Source: Cololabis saira (taxonomy: Eukaryota > Chordata > Actinopteri > Beloniformes > Belonidae). From it: a stretch of DNA of 64,000 bases. The stretch covers positions 38,390,005 to 38,454,004 of the forward strand of contig NC_084590.1 in NCBI RefSeq assembly GCF_033807715.1, read 5' to 3'. Made by a program: the position numbers and the translations under genes. Shown here in pieces: positions 12,201 to 27,200 of the stretch (its first letter is position 1; each line of letters opens with the position of its first letter). Under the pieces are notes generated by a model that was given only the letters and a program-made list of their open reading frames with translations, was not told the DNA's origin and searched no databases.

Positions 12201-15200
12201 CAGCAGCCTGAGCCTTTAAGTACTGTTGAATTTTCTTGTCAGGAGTGAATACAGATGGATTATGCTCGGATTTGGAACATTAAGGAACACCTTTTTTTTC
12301 CAATAAATCCTGGCCAGAAAAACTGTAAAATCTTTTGCAGTTATAAAATCTCAGGCTAATTTAGCTCAACTGTTTCAGGTTGTGTCTCATATAAAACTCA
12401 TATTCAAATGTAGTATATAGTACATTTTCAGTTCCAAAGCAAGTTTACCATTAAATATATGCAGCTTTTGTTGAAAAGTCAGAATCATACCTGAAGTAGT
12501 AATATTGTCCTTTTTGAAGGGCTGAGTCCTAAAACCTACCATCAAGAAAAATAAACTTTAGATCTAAGAAATATGAGCAGAGCAATCGATAAACTTTAGT
12601 ACTATACCATTAGAAAATAAAAGTAGTTGGAAACAGTGGTAGGTATGTGTACATGCCTGTACTCACCTTGATCAGGAGTTTGTATGTTCAACACGATGTT
12701 CCTCCCTCACGAACCCAAAGCATTTAACTTGCGTCCAGCTAAAACTACATTTGCTGCTGCTTACAGGAAAACGTTTTCCTCACTCTTCAAAGATTAATTC
12801 ACCTAAATGGAGCATCTGCTTTTATACACATTTTCTTGTTGCTTAGACTATATATAATAATGAGCAGGATCAACGCATATGTTTAGACAGACTTTTTTTT
12901 TTATGTGTCTTTTCAATATTACTAACTAGATTTGTAATCTTTCAAAGCTTTTGTTGGCGTCTCTGGAATGTGTTCATTCCAGAATAAACACTGATCGATT
13001 CTGGAATGAACGGAGAACTGAAATCCAGGATTTTCTGTAGATTACATTTTTGGTTTTCCTGACTACTACATTGGTTGCCTTCTCTGCCATTAAAAATAGC
13101 CAGTTGGGCCACTGCTGGTCAGGCCAGCCGGACTCATTATTTTCCTAGTCAGTAAAAAGTATTAGTCACGTTCTCTGGATTTGACTTTGCTTTCCATGAG
13201 CCAATCCCAACGGAAACAGGAAACAGCATGTGAACACCACTGGACATGCAGACAACCAGTCAGAGAAATGAATCGAGTGGCGTAGGCAGAGCAACAACCA
13301 GACATTCAAAATTGTGTCCAGGGGTTTTGCACTTTTTGATCTCCGATGTGTTTAAGAGTTTTGAGGCCGTCTCAGTTGTTTTGAATGTTGGCTAATGAGG
13401 GTCCAGTAGGAAGCCCATGTCCTTACAGTTGGTTTTTCAATGTGTTGTACCGCTGGAAATGGCCGCAAAAGGTGCTAGATGATTTCATAAAATCATTTTT
13501 TTGAGGTGATGGGTATGACTGGCCAAACTGCAATTTTGAGATTTGGCTTTTATGTCTTGGGTTTAGAACAAAGAAAAAAGGAGATGATTGTGAGTGTGTT
13601 AATGTTTAGACGACAACATTGTGAAGTTTATCTCCTGCATCCATATACTATAAATGTTCTCATTATGACTCCCTTTTCACCTTCAGTGGTACATGATCAG
13701 CATAGTTCACATCTACAGCCGCTGGAGGAACAGTGAAATCAGATGCTACGTAAACGGACAGCTGGTTTCTTACGGAGACATGGCATGGCACGTCAACACA
13801 AATGATGTGAGTACTCTGCCTCCTCCTTATTTCTACCACTTTCACATACTGATGATGATGATAATAATAATAATAATATTAATTAATATTAATTAATATT
13901 ATAATAATATATAATAATTAATAATAAGATTTTCCAGATTAACGAGTTCTTTTAGTCCTAATTTAAATGGACATTTACAAAAAAACATTATTACATTATT
14001 CACAAAATAATGCTTCCTTAGATGAGGAAAATGGAATTATAAACATTTGGATCCCAGATTGTTTGCACGGAGTGAAAATGGCCAAATTGTGAATTCTCAC
14101 CTCACACATGCATATATTGAGTTTTAAACACAAGGGTTTTCAGAGATGAGATATTTTTCCAAAAGGTGTGCATGATTCTGTAGCTGTGCAATTATAGTTA
14201 AGCTCATGAAATATTCCTCCACATTAAAGCGAGCTGCCCTCATTTGTGGTATAGTTTTTGTGGGGGATGTTTTTCACCCCTGAGGAGAAATTTAGTTGTG
14301 AATCAGCACTGTTTTGTGTCATGATGGCAGAGAGGAGAAGCAAATTGTTTCAACCAAGTGAGAGGCATGTAAAAATACATGGAACCACTTAACCAGCTTA
14401 ACCACAAGATAGAGGATCTTTCAATTTTCTTATATCACAGACCACTGAAATCCTCCTGTTGCTACAAACATACAAAGGAATTTCTAGTAGAAGACCATTT
14501 TAGACTGTTTTGCTATTTGACAGAATTCCAGTCAAGAGAATTTTTCTTACCCCATTGGCGAACACATTTTTTGCTTGAAATAAGAAAATGTAACTGGATT
14601 TAAGGAATTTTAGGCGTTTTTCCAGAGGGACTGTTTTTGAAGTGTGAGATAATATTTTTGATCAAAGGCACATGCAATAATGAGCGCTGGAAGCTAGAAT
14701 AAAGGTATGTACATTAGGAGCGTTTCTGGTTACATAAATAAGATGGAAAAACTGTGAAGTTGGTTGTAGAATTAAGACATAAATCAGGTTCACTTTTCCA
14801 TCAAAGTTATATGAAAGATGTCCTTGATCAGGATTTAGAATCTGATGGTTCTTTTTGCTTTTCTTCTTCATTACAGCCCTGGCTTTAGATGTTTAAAAAA
14901 ATTGCTGCTGGATTGTAAATTGCACCTTCATTCGATTCTAGCTATAATTACAGCACACGTTTTCTAGAAATCCATTCCATTAAAAAAAAAAGAACAAAAG
15001 CTTTGTGTTAAATTGTATGACCAGTAGCTACCTTAGAAACTTTAATTTGCAGAAATCAAATGCTGCCTCTTGTATTGTTTTTTTTGCCTGACATGGCTGT
15101 CTGTGAAACTCTCTTTTTTTTTTTCCTTCTTTAATCTCAGAATACCAAATGCATAGCCTATTTCTCTGTATCCCTCTTGCAGAGTTATGATAAGTGCTTC

Positions 15201-18200
15201 CTTGGGTCCTCAGAGACAGCGGATGCTAACAGAGTATTCTGCGGGCAGCTAGGAGCTGTCTACGTGTTCAGTGAAGCCCTCAATCCTGCACAGATATTTG
15301 CAATTCATCAGCTAGGACCAGGCTATAAGGTATGTGCTTGAGGGTGGCTAAATTAGATTACATGTAAGTAGGCTGCATCACCTATCCATCTGTGAAATCA
15401 ATGAGCACTACTGCCCTGCCGTAGTTCCTTTGCCTTGTGTCTTCATCCTGCTTTTTCCTAACAGATAAATGTTCACATAAATTACGTTCTCCTCGTGAAT
15501 AATTGCACACTACAAAGAGGGGAGCAGAAAGGAACTGCAAAGGGATAAAGTCCTAAGCCAAATGATATCAGCTGCTGCAGGTGTAACAGCCCAAAGTTCC
15601 TTGGCAAACATCAAACCATGAATGGGGATGATAACGGGCTGACATGCCCAGAGGAGATTTGGCTCTATGTAAATTTTTTGCTGACAAAGTTACACATTTT
15701 TTTTTTTTTTTTTTTTTTTCTTCCTTTTTCTCCCACATTTGAAAAATAAAAAAAGAAACACACGATGTGCCTGTTTGTTCTCAGATTCCTGTTTCCACTT
15801 GACACGACCTCACTTCTGCTCCTGACGCTCACAAAGTGCTCGTGTTCCTTCATAGTGCTATGCCCTGCTCTCCGTCACAAACGGAGCAATGACACGCACT
15901 GCCAAATCCTCTCTAAACACAGGATGTGTCTCGGGCAATTTACGACATCTCTGCCGATTCGATGCCACTTACGTTTCCTCTCTTTCTGTTTCCAAGGCAA
16001 TAGTTTTTTTTGTGTGTTTTTTTTTTTATGCCAGGAGGGAAAAGTGGCATGTGGCATCACAGATCATACCCAGTAAAACCTTCACGGGTGACATTGATTT
16101 ATCTCAGGTCTTAAATGCATCAGGATTCTCGAGAGAGTTGTTTGGTTCTTTCATTTTTTTATGTGTTTATTAGTGACTGCTGTCTCTCGCTGCGGGTTTT
16201 GGGTTCTATTAGACACAAGTGGAGCAATTGTTCAGAAATCCTAAATTAATAAGAGCATGTACTGGGAAGACAATTACCCACAGCCGACATAGTGGTAAAA
16301 AGTAATGGGGAATATCATAAAGCAAAACAGGTGAGTTGTTGCAGCAGGAAAGCTGTCCAGTGGACCAAAGGTCACTCTGTTTTAATGGGAAACCGCGGGG
16401 ATAAGTGCGAACGCACAGGATTGCCGCATGCATTTCTTACTGTAGTTTCCCATCTCGTTTCACCCATTTGAAAACATCTGCACTGATGTATGATTTATTT
16501 TATTTTCTGCTCCATGGTCGCCTCATCCATGTTTGATGCTTGACACGCTTTCCCTTGCTCTTACAGTGTATTGAAAGCAACTATAACTTCTGCAGTTAGT
16601 TTAAATGCAGAGATTATTGCTGCTGTGGGGAACCATTTCTCCAGCATGTTCTGATTTATGGCTGCAAATCTGACAGACCTGTTAGGAGAATCTGGTCCCT
16701 GGGCTCTTTAAAAATGCTGTATGCAGAATTTGCGCTCTGATCTGAGATGGACTTATTTCATTTTCAAGTACCAAGAGGCAGCTCTCGCTGCATATTCCCA
16801 ACTTTGTTGACTGATATGAAACATCCGCAGCATTTCAGCAGCAGAATTAAGAGGCGGTGGTGTGTCTTTTTCTTTTACACTCGGGCTTGACAGCGGCTTA
16901 CTGTAATATTTTCCTGCCCTTCGCTGCTACTTTATCAGAGTCAATACTCCTTGGTGAACGGCCAATAAATGAGCTAAAGAGAATTGTCTCGCGGTTTCAA
17001 GAGACACATATAGAACGAAGGATGCGACGAGAGTTTTTAAAATCCAATGTTTGCCTGCTTGTTCTTGATAATTGCTCAACTCTCTCTAGCTTTGCCATCC
17101 ATCAAAGCAATATCCACCGACAGATTTACTGCACACCAAGTATTAGCCATTAATTTGACTAGTCAAAGTAATTAAGCTGTGACTTTACATCTTTTCATAG
17201 GATGCACTTAGAGTTATTTCTGTCTGTGCCCTCTATCACCACTACCATATGTGTGCTACATGAGACAGATTAGCCCACTGAATTTGTGCCAGCGTTGCTC
17301 TGCAGTATGCACCACAGAGTGCCTGAGAAGAGACGGAGGGAGTTTCGCAGTCCTGTTTCTCCCATCATGCAAGGCAAATGTTGATTTTTTTATTTTTTTT
17401 TAAAAGAGAAGGAAATAAACGAGGACACTTCAATATAGAAGCAGCACTAATATATCGAATTTAGCATTTGAAGTCGTACAAAATGGCATAAATGAAAGAT
17501 CAAAATAATTTTACAGTACTCAAATCCGGTTTCTGGCTGTCATGCCATCTGTTGCAGCACAGTTTCTCTCGTGGCTGAAAATATTTCATTATGAATACAT
17601 GTGTTGTTGGACTGCAGAAAGATGTCTGTTCTGTGAAATATGTTTACTCATCACTACCTGCAAATGTTGCTGTATTTGTGCTACGTCTGCTTAGTCCACG
17701 AATGCTCTTTTGATCCAATAAGAGCAACTAATTTGTCTTATTCACACTCGGGGAGTTTTTAGAAAAACCACCAAGACTTCAAAACAGAGCCTTGCTTGTA
17801 CAAGAGCTAAATGTCCTTTGATGTTGTTTTCCTGTGATTAAAAGGAAATGTAACTTTGAACATCAACTCCCGCTAAAACAAGTAGTCCCCCGCCCGCCCG
17901 CACGCCAGTGACGCCTTAAGCACTCTGAGAGAAAAGGACAAGTGTGCTCTAATGTTTTTACATGACTGGCCGGTCTGTGGAATGATAATGTCATGCTACA
18001 AGGTTTTATAGCAGCAACACCCGTGAGATCCCCACGCTCGCACTGCAGCACGGCTCTAACAGAAGGGCAGGGCAGTGAAGCTTGTTATTCCTTATCACTC
18101 GGGTTCGGAGTAGAAACTTTTGAAGGATGTTAGAGACTACGTGATGACATACTGCTGCATGGACCTGATCATACCCAGTGAACAGAATGTCTTATCTTGT

Positions 18201-21200
18201 TTCATCTTTGGAGTGAAAGGAGACACACCATTACATGCTGCCCTTTCTCTTTCAGTAAAATAGTGGTACTGAATGCTTTATATTGTACATTTCCTTAAAA
18301 GGTTTCTATTCTGCTAAAGGTCTCCACTTTAGAGGTACTCAGAATAGGATCCACACTCATCTTACAGCTAAAACCCTGAGTCTTATCCCTGTTTTTAAGC
18401 ATTTATGCTTACAGAAAACAAACAACCCAGATTTAGACCAATGTTTGCAGGTGTTTCAACCCTGTTTGCAAGGATTGCATAACATACTGTATTTTTCTGT
18501 ATTCTCTCCAAGATGAGATGATTTATTTTTTCTTTCTTCACTGTAACTTAAGCTCTCTCAGTCTCCTTTGGCGACGCATGTCTGCCTCCAAGAGGGAAGG
18601 GAAAAACATATCCTTTTTTTCATTAATAATTCAGCGCAACTGATTAGAGGAATTGATTTCAGTATTAAGCATGGTCCATTCATGCAGCTTTGACAGATTA
18701 ATTCAACTCATCTGTCAAGTGCTAATTGATTGAGTAAATTAAGATTAGTCAGTTATTGATGAGCAATTTGTTATGTTGCCCATAATAAATGTGCTATCGA
18801 AGCTATTAACTGTTTGAACCTGCAGTTTCATGTTGCCATCATAGAAACTTTAGTGAAATAGTTTCATGAAATTTCTGTGAAAATATGAAACACTAAAAAG
18901 CTTCAGTTCCAGAAAAGTTTTATCAAAACAAGAGTCGTGTCGAGTAACCAAGACATTTTACTTTTGTATAAATATGTTAAATACAGCAGATTTGGTTAAC
19001 ATTTTTAAATATGAATACGCTGGGTGTAAGTGTTAACTTTTTTTTGTCTGATAATAGCACAATGTCAGCTCTAATTTGAAGGTGTTTTCAACCACTGTTC
19101 ATAACCTCTAGTTTGCTCTTCGCTCATGTGTATTTGAATTGAAAGGTGCTAATTAGTTTTTTTTGTAAAACAAAACAAAGAAAACCCTATAAAGCTATTT
19201 AACTGTTGGCGTGTAATAAGCAAAAGTCTGTTCCCATTGCAGCCTATTCAATTTCATCATCTCCTCGTCAGAATTCAGTAGTGGCTGTGTTCACTTTGAA
19301 ATAGCTCCACAACAACCTTCCATAAATGACTGGGTTGAATTAAAGCAGGTAAACAATCACTCATAGTATCAAGGCAGCTTTGATCTTTCTGTTGCTCCTA
19401 ATCACTCAGCTCTGCAGAATAACCTGAAGACTGGCATTAAATTATGTTCCTCTGAAGAGAAAAAAGGAAAGCCTCTCGCTCTCCTTGTTTCACCTCTCGC
19501 AAGTAAAATGAAATGAAAGCAACAAAGCAAAGATAGGCACCATATCTACACACAGGGCATCTTCATGACACATATATAAAAAAATAACAATGAAGTGTCA
19601 TATGCAACAAATATTTACATCACATGACCTCTTAATGTGGACCTTTTTTAGTAAATGTGAATAAAGTCACAGCACAGTTGTATGCCTCATCTGTTGTAAA
19701 TTACATTTCAGTGTTGTTTTGTATTCTCACTTTATTTTCAGCTTTTCTGGTTAAATGTTGCACCAGACCATTGCTGCATTTCGCTCCTTGCTTGCTTAGC
19801 TATTAACTGTGTCAAGAATGGTTTGGATCACTAAAAACTAAATTGTGTTGCCTCTTGTTGTTGATTGCAGCTGTTAAGATTGATAGAAATGGACGAGACT
19901 CTTTCCATCAATAGACAAAATGCATTTTCAAAATGTAACTGTGAATACTGCAGTGTACTCGGTGTCAATCAATTTTCATTCTTTAATGATATTTTTTTTT
20001 TCATCACCCTATAATTAAAAGATAACACCCAAGAGACAATGATAGAGTGCGTATGTGCCGACAGAAGCTCACTCACTCAGTCAGTCATTCGCACTCCCGC
20101 AATGTTTTCTTTTATATCTTTCACTCCTTTATTTGCTCTCTTTTTCTTCTTACAGAGTTCATTTAAGTTCAAGTCAGAGAGCGATATCCACTTAGCTGAG
20201 CATCACAAGCAGGTGCTGTATGACGGCAAACTGGCAGGCTCCATCGCCTTCACCTACAACTCCAAGGCCACCGATGGCCAGCTTTGCCTGGAATCCTCGC
20301 CGCGTGAAAACGCTTCCATCTTTGTGCACTCACCGCACGCTCTTATGCTCCAGGTTAACTGCAACACTCTTTACTCTATGCACACCACTGCAGGCACTTC
20401 TGTGTTCATTCTAGTAGCCCTCATGCTTTGAAAATCCAGCGAGGACAGATGTGCGTTAATGGGTTTTATATTATTATCCTGACAGGATGTGAAAGCCACA
20501 GTGACTCTCTCCATCCATAGTGCCATCCACTCCATCGGTGGCATCCAGGTGCTTTTTCCACTCTTTGCTCAGCTCGACTTTCATCAGCTGAATGACAGCC
20601 AGGTGGAAACTACAGTCTGGTAAGAAGCAGAAAGTGTGATATTGCACAGTTTTGCTCGATGCAGATTTAACACCAGAAATTGTAAGTGACAAAAAAAAAA
20701 AAATCTCAGTTTGGAGGTGTGAAGGTCTTTAGATTTCAGTGTTTTGATTAGGAGCCCTTTTAGAGTTGTCTGTATGATTGTATTTGTGACTGACTTGACA
20801 AAGCTAGTTTTTGTATATCTAGGGCAGAGGTGTCAAGTAACAAAGTACAAATACTTTGTTACCTTACTTAAGTAGAAATTTTGGTTATCTATACTTCACT
20901 GGAGTAATTATTTTTCAGACGACTTTTTACTTTTACTCCTTACATTTTCACGCAATTATCTGTACTTTTTACTCCTTACATTTTAAAAACAGCCTCGTTA
21001 CTCTATTTCATTTTGGCCTTTAAAAAAAAACTATCCAGTTAAATTGCTCCATCCGGATAGAGTGAATTTGGTTGTGGTTGTTTCAGATGTTCTTGTCCAG
21101 TTTTGTTCTTACATCCGTTCCCTCAGATTCCTGCAACTAAACTTGGATGTACATTCCAATAAAGGTTAGGATAAATGATAACATGCCTCTGAAGTTTGAC

Positions 21201-24200
21201 TTTTTGCACCATTACAATACTTATAGGCGACTAGTCATCATATCTTCTGCTCTCTGAAACACATGTTAATGCTCAATAGTACACATATATGGTTCTTTAA
21301 TATATTTGCATTATACTAAGATACATTCATTTTCAATGGCTTTTGTCCTTAATGGCTTTTTTCCCCCTTACATTACTTTTACTTTTATACTTTAAGTAGT
21401 TTTGAAACCAGTACTTTTATACTTTTACTTGAGTAAAAAACTTGAGTTGATACTTCAATTTCTACAGGAGTATTTTTAAACTCTAGTATCTATACATCTA
21501 CTTGAGTAATGAATGTGAATACTTTTGACACCTCTGTCTAGGGGTAAATACTGGTACAATTACAGTAAAAGTCAAATTAAAGTAGGATTGCAACAAGCAA
21601 GGATCTCCTAATAGGATGCGCTCTAGCTGTCGTCACTAGTTATGTTATGATTGTCAGCAGTTAACTAGTGTACCGAAAGTAAAAAAACAACAACAAAAAA
21701 AACCCAACAAATCTTCAAAGTAGCAGCATGTAAGGGTTTAGTGAATGAAAAACCCAAGGAATGGAGGAAGGAGCATAAGGTGAGGTTCAGGTGTGCTGGT
21801 GTCTTTTGGGCGTACAGTATCTGGAGTCAGAAGGCTGTTATGGGATTTATTCCAGGATTTGGGCGGATCAAAATATCCAGAGCTGAGACATGAGACATGC
21901 GTTTGTGACAGTGTGGTTTTGGGACATCCACTGAATGTACGGGAGGATATTTCCTGGGTTTACTGCCGAGACTGTGCTCTGCCGTGCAAGTAAATAGTTC
22001 CACCTGTTCCGATTACTGCTCTTTCCAACAGTTAAACTTCATGGAGAAAACATTTGGGAAGGAGGGGTGACCAGTCTCCTGATGTCATGGTAGAATTCAT
22101 TTTTTTTATCACAGTCTTGTTGTGAATGGATCCGTATTAACCTACACGGTGACATTTATTCGTTTTTCTTGCCTAAATGTATTAGTTTTTTTTGTCGTCT
22201 TGCATGATACATAGCAGGTGATCTCAGCAACTGTAATTAAAGGCAGTTATCTCCTGAACAAATAAAGGGCAGATGATTTCTTTTCCTGTAACTTGTTTAG
22301 AAAGCTACAGCCTGTTTTTCATTATCGTCTGTATTCGCTGGTTCCAATTCTTCTCATTCCCATCATCCTGAGTTGGTCTACCCGGAGCTTCCTGGCTGCG
22401 TGCCGAATGGAGTCTGAGCTGCGCTCTAATCCCTTGTTAGTTTAATGGCATGGATGGACACAGGAGTGACCACATGGAAGCACAAATCCCCGATGCCCAA
22501 AAAGCTCTGTGTAGCCGCTGTACATTCCTCTCATCTCTGCTCTTTGTCTTTCTTCCTCTCTCGACAGTTCGTTGGCATCTTTGACTTTGCAGGGTGCTAT
22601 GCTTCCCAAACACTTCTTTGTCCTCGTTTTGAGATCAAGTCCCCTCTTTAAAGCCTTTTGGACTTCGGAGTTCAAAAGCTTTTGCAACAATTAACTCCCT
22701 ACTGTGCTTGAGGATTTGCCTATTCTCAGTAGCACCCTGTGATCCAAATATCCTTTTTTCATTCCAGTTTCATGTTCTCTTTTTCCACTGACTTGGTAAA
22801 AGAGAAGGTGAAGCTTTAGCAGGAGCAGTGAAAGGCTGCTGGTCAGGAAGTTGAGTGGTTGTGTTTCAGTTTGAAAGTTGCTTGTTCAGTCTCCGATGTC
22901 ACCACTTCATTCATCAAAGTATCCATGGGGCAACATAGCACAGATGAATGTGACAAAATAAAATAGATGTCATGGAAAGCAAAAGCGACACGCAAAGTAT
23001 GAAGTTAGCAGTGATTGGACGAGCATGCATGCATTGCATATGCATGTCACATTGGCACACTGTACGCCCAGCAGTTATTCTGTCCTTGTGATTCTCGTGC
23101 CGCAGTGGAAACCACCAGAGAGCGTGGGGGAAAGCTGATTAAGAAGTGTCACCAAGTGCCACTGTCCCTCAGCCAAAAAGCTTGGACTGAAAAGCTCTGC
23201 AACAAAGAAAAAAAAACTGCCTTCACTGCAGGGTTTTGCCCCCTGAAACCCCCTCCAATACAGACACATGCTGTCATAGTTTACCCGTTCACCTCGGAGA
23301 CCACTCTGCTCCGTAGAGAACATAAGAAACCGACTTTTTCTTCTGAATTCAAGAGGGATAAAAGGCTGAGCGAGACTTCCAAGATGATTGCTGACATCCT
23401 CTGGAAATGACCTTGTTTTTTTTTGGTTTGTTTTGGTTTTCTGTGACACTATGCCACTGTAGTTTATGGAATAGTTCTTTTACAGCAACAATAACAATAA
23501 TTCCTTCACCGCCTCAGTAATGCAGTTGTCTGTGATTGAACACTGTCGATAAGAATGTATTCCTGTATGATACTCATCATCTTTGTTTGTTTTTGCAGTG
23601 CCACCCTCCTTGCCTTTCTGGTTGAGCTGCTCAAGAGCTCTGTGGCGATGCAGGAGCAGATGCTCGGAGGCAAGGGCTTTTTGGTGATCGGGTACCTACT
23701 GGAGAAGGTATGGCCTACGTAGGATAGCCCTGCTATCCTACTAATGCATCACTTCTGATGAAGTCCCAATTTCCAGATTAAAGAATGTCACCTCGCCCAT
23801 AAAAATGCAATCTCTCACATGTTTGCTAGGGCTGTTCGATTTTGCCCAAAAATAAAATCTCGATTTTTTTCTCTCAAAATCCGATTTTCGATTACGATTA
23901 CTATTATTTTGTGAATTGACAAAAGGCAAAGAAATGATTTCAAATATGCTGTTTTTTTATTGAACATTTGCCCCATTGGGCTTTAAGTGCAAACTTTGCT
24001 CTTATTAAACCAAAAATGAATGAATAAAGTGCAAAACTCTGTAAAATAAGTTGAAAAAAAGTTTTAAAAAATATAATAAAATATAAAGTTTTATCTCTGA
24101 AAAAAAAATCAGCAAATCAGCACTTGCAAACATACAGTAAGTTATATTTCCAATTAAATAAAACAAGACATTTTCTAATTAAACTAAACTGGGTCTTTGC

Positions 24201-27200
24201 ATGCTAAATAATAATGCAACCCATGAAGGAGGTAGAGGTGTGTAATGTCAGTCATTACATTTGCTATTCACATTTGCAAGTTTTTTGCAAGGAACACGAG
24301 CCGGTCTACGGCATCTGGCTTGAGGGATGCCCGGTGGCATGTTACAACGCCCCCTCCTACACTAAAGAGCCTCTCCGAAGGGGCACTTGTCGCAGGTATT
24401 GAGAGGGATTTCCATCAATCATTAATATGGTATCAATCATTAATATGTGTGCAGACAAGGTTAAAAAAAATAAAAATAAAAAATAAATAAAAATAAAAAT
24501 CGATTTTACGAGTTTCACGTTTTAACATCGTTCTAATTACATAATCGCGATTACGATTTAAAATCGATTAATCGAACAGCCCTAATGTTTGCTATTGAAG
24601 AGATATGATGTTATTATATGAGAAACTAATACATAACAGAAGAGTTTGGCAAGTCTTTCACTGATATAGGAAGTTTTTTTTTTCACTGTCTTGTTCTTTA
24701 GTAGCCTGTCAACAGCCTAATCTTCCTCTTCCTTCAGCAGAGTCCTGTTTGTGTCTTCCAAATGAACAGAGCATGAGGAGGCACTCACCCCTCCCGTTTT
24801 GCATCAGTCTTTATTTACTTATTTTGCATTGCAGATCAACCAGCTAGTTTCCCCAGTGTGCTCGCTCTTTGGGTGCACTGAGAATTGGCTCCACTTTGTC
24901 AGTCGGTGACTTGCCCGCCTGCTGGCTGCAGATGCTGTAGACTAGCATCTAGGCACCCGAGAGCTGCCGTTTTCTGCTGCCTTTTCCTCCCCGCTGCCAG
25001 GTTTCACACTGTCACTAATCACACCTTCTGTTCATGATCTGTTTATGGTGCACCTTCTCTCATTCCTGGGACTTTATTGTCTTTTCCCCCATGAGCTCAC
25101 AAAGTCTCAACCTGAACTGAGATCAGGTTTCAGACAAGAAAACTCACCCTGGTATTGGTACAAAATGACTTAGCAGATCTAATTTTCCCTACTGTGAACT
25201 ACTAAACGAACCAAACATGAGTTTATATGAAAGGCAAGTAATGAATATGCTTTTCTTTCTTGACTTAACCATCATACCCAGTACTCGAGTTGAGGGGGGA
25301 TGAGGGGGGATGAGGGGGGACGGCATCCCCCCTGAAATAAAAATGGTCAAAATCATCCCCTCAGTAAAACTGCCATCCCCCCTTTCCATCCCTTATGTCA
25401 TTTCATCAATGAATGTGGTTTTACTGCTATTTCAACATAGTCATCACCAGAAAAATAACTTACTTGACAATTTTCACCTGTTTCTAGTAAATTTTCACTT
25501 GAAATAAGTAGGAAAATCTGTCATTGGGACAAGATTTATCTTCTTATTACAAGCAAAAAAGTCTTGTTTTTTCTACTTATTTCAAGTGAAAATCTACTTG
25601 AAACAGGTGAAAATTGTTGTTTTTTCCAGTGATGAGTCTTGTTTTAAGTGTAATTAGATTTTTTTTTTACTAAAATGAGACATTTTAACTAGAAATAGGA
25701 CAAATATTCTTGTTAAGATTTTGAGTTTTTGCAGTGATCCATTTTACTTATCCTGTGAAGGAGAGAATCATATTGATAAGTTAAATAATTAAAGCTTACA
25801 GAAGGCTGCATTTAACTGCTGCTATGTCATTCCTGCAGTATTTCTGCAGGTGTTTTGGTCAGTGCTATTATTTGTAATATATTATATTATTTGTAATCAG
25901 CAAAAATTATCTGTCCCCATATGATAAAATCCACCATCCCCCCTGATTTTTTTTTTACAACTCGAGTACTGATCATACCTATATTATAATGTTAAGTAAC
26001 ATATGTGTTTTTCCAATATGTTAAAGATGAGGTTTCAAACTCACAACTTTAAAACTGGTTAAAGGGAGTTAAGTTTACTTGCGTGACAGCTACCAACTTT
26101 TTGCAATCTGTGCTATTGACTGTTTCTTCCTTTGTTGAACCTAAAGTAACCCAGCTTTTATGACACAATTACAAATGATTTTCTTCACTTTGTGACACTT
26201 TTTTTTATTTATTTTTTGTTCTACTTCTGGGTATTGGAAAGTAATTTCACAGTCACTGTTGGCGTTTGCGCTACAAAATGTACTGTATGAGGAAGGATAA
26301 ATAAATGCCTACAGCAGAATAGTCTTTGCTACATTTATTATTTAACAGGAATTTGTGCCTCTCTCTTTCTTGCTCTCTGCAGTCTTCGCGCGTACACATC
26401 ACCAGGGGTGTGCTCGAGCTATTCCTCTCCTTTGCAAAGTATCTGGATGGACTGACACACGGGGCGCCACTGCTGAAGCAGCTTTGTGACCACGTCCTGT
26501 TCAACGCTGCCATTTGGATCTACACCCCTGCCAAGGTGAGCTCCTGCAGGTAGCCAAGGTAGAAGAGCATACACAACCAGAGCTTTGAACCACACAACTT
26601 TTCAGTAACTGTTTACATCATTATTGCCTTTGTAAAGATGGAAATCTTCACATGCTCCCATGTTACAGTGGGAATAGACAGTGTGACCTGAAATTGAAGC
26701 TAAAGAAAAAAACAGCAGCATATTTTCTCCATCTAACCCGGACTCACTTGCACCCCGTTTCCTTTTTATCTACAGCACAGCTGAGCTAACACTTGGTGCC
26801 AACAATGACCAGCCCAATGTGCTCTGTCCTTCTCTATCTCTTTGTCACAGTGGGCAATAGACATGTGTGCCAAGCGTAATCAGTCTACGGTGCCAGGTAG
26901 CATGAAACATGCTGCTTGTATGAAACACAAATCCCTTCCAGACATACACTGCTTTCCATTAATCTGGTGGCAACTGAACATGTCGGTGTCTGAATTACCC
27001 ACCTGGGGCTTTATTTCTAACATTTTGCGACAGCAGTCCCGAGTAGGTGGGATCATATATCATACACAGATGTGGACCAATATCTTGGTTACCGTTACAG
27101 TTCACTGGAACGAGGCTTCACAAATGTGAATACATCATTGCATAATTTCAAAATATTTCTTTAACCTTAATTAGTATCGCAGGTATTTATCATATTATTT

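Larger units (their letters stand above)
23708..26382. other. nbea: nbea intron
   Basis: Holds two hAT-like elements (23827-24584 and 25279-25971). The spacer 24593-25270 and the tail 25980-26382 show nothing recognisable. Confidence 0.7.

Noticed and set aside
22442..22690. Minus-strand open frame of 82 codons rich in K, E and R
   Set aside because: It reads plausibly in the middle but has no splice signals at sensible places, no recognisable family and no neighbours. Treated as chance.
23015..23449. Overlapping open frames of 131 (plus) and 124 codons (minus)
   Set aside because: Both strands are open over the same stretch, with no domain or splice context. The nbea exon begins only at 23599.
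26842..27129. Plus-strand open frame of 95 codons just after an nbea exon
   Set aside because: No recognisable domain, no splice support and no homology to NBEA isoforms known to me.
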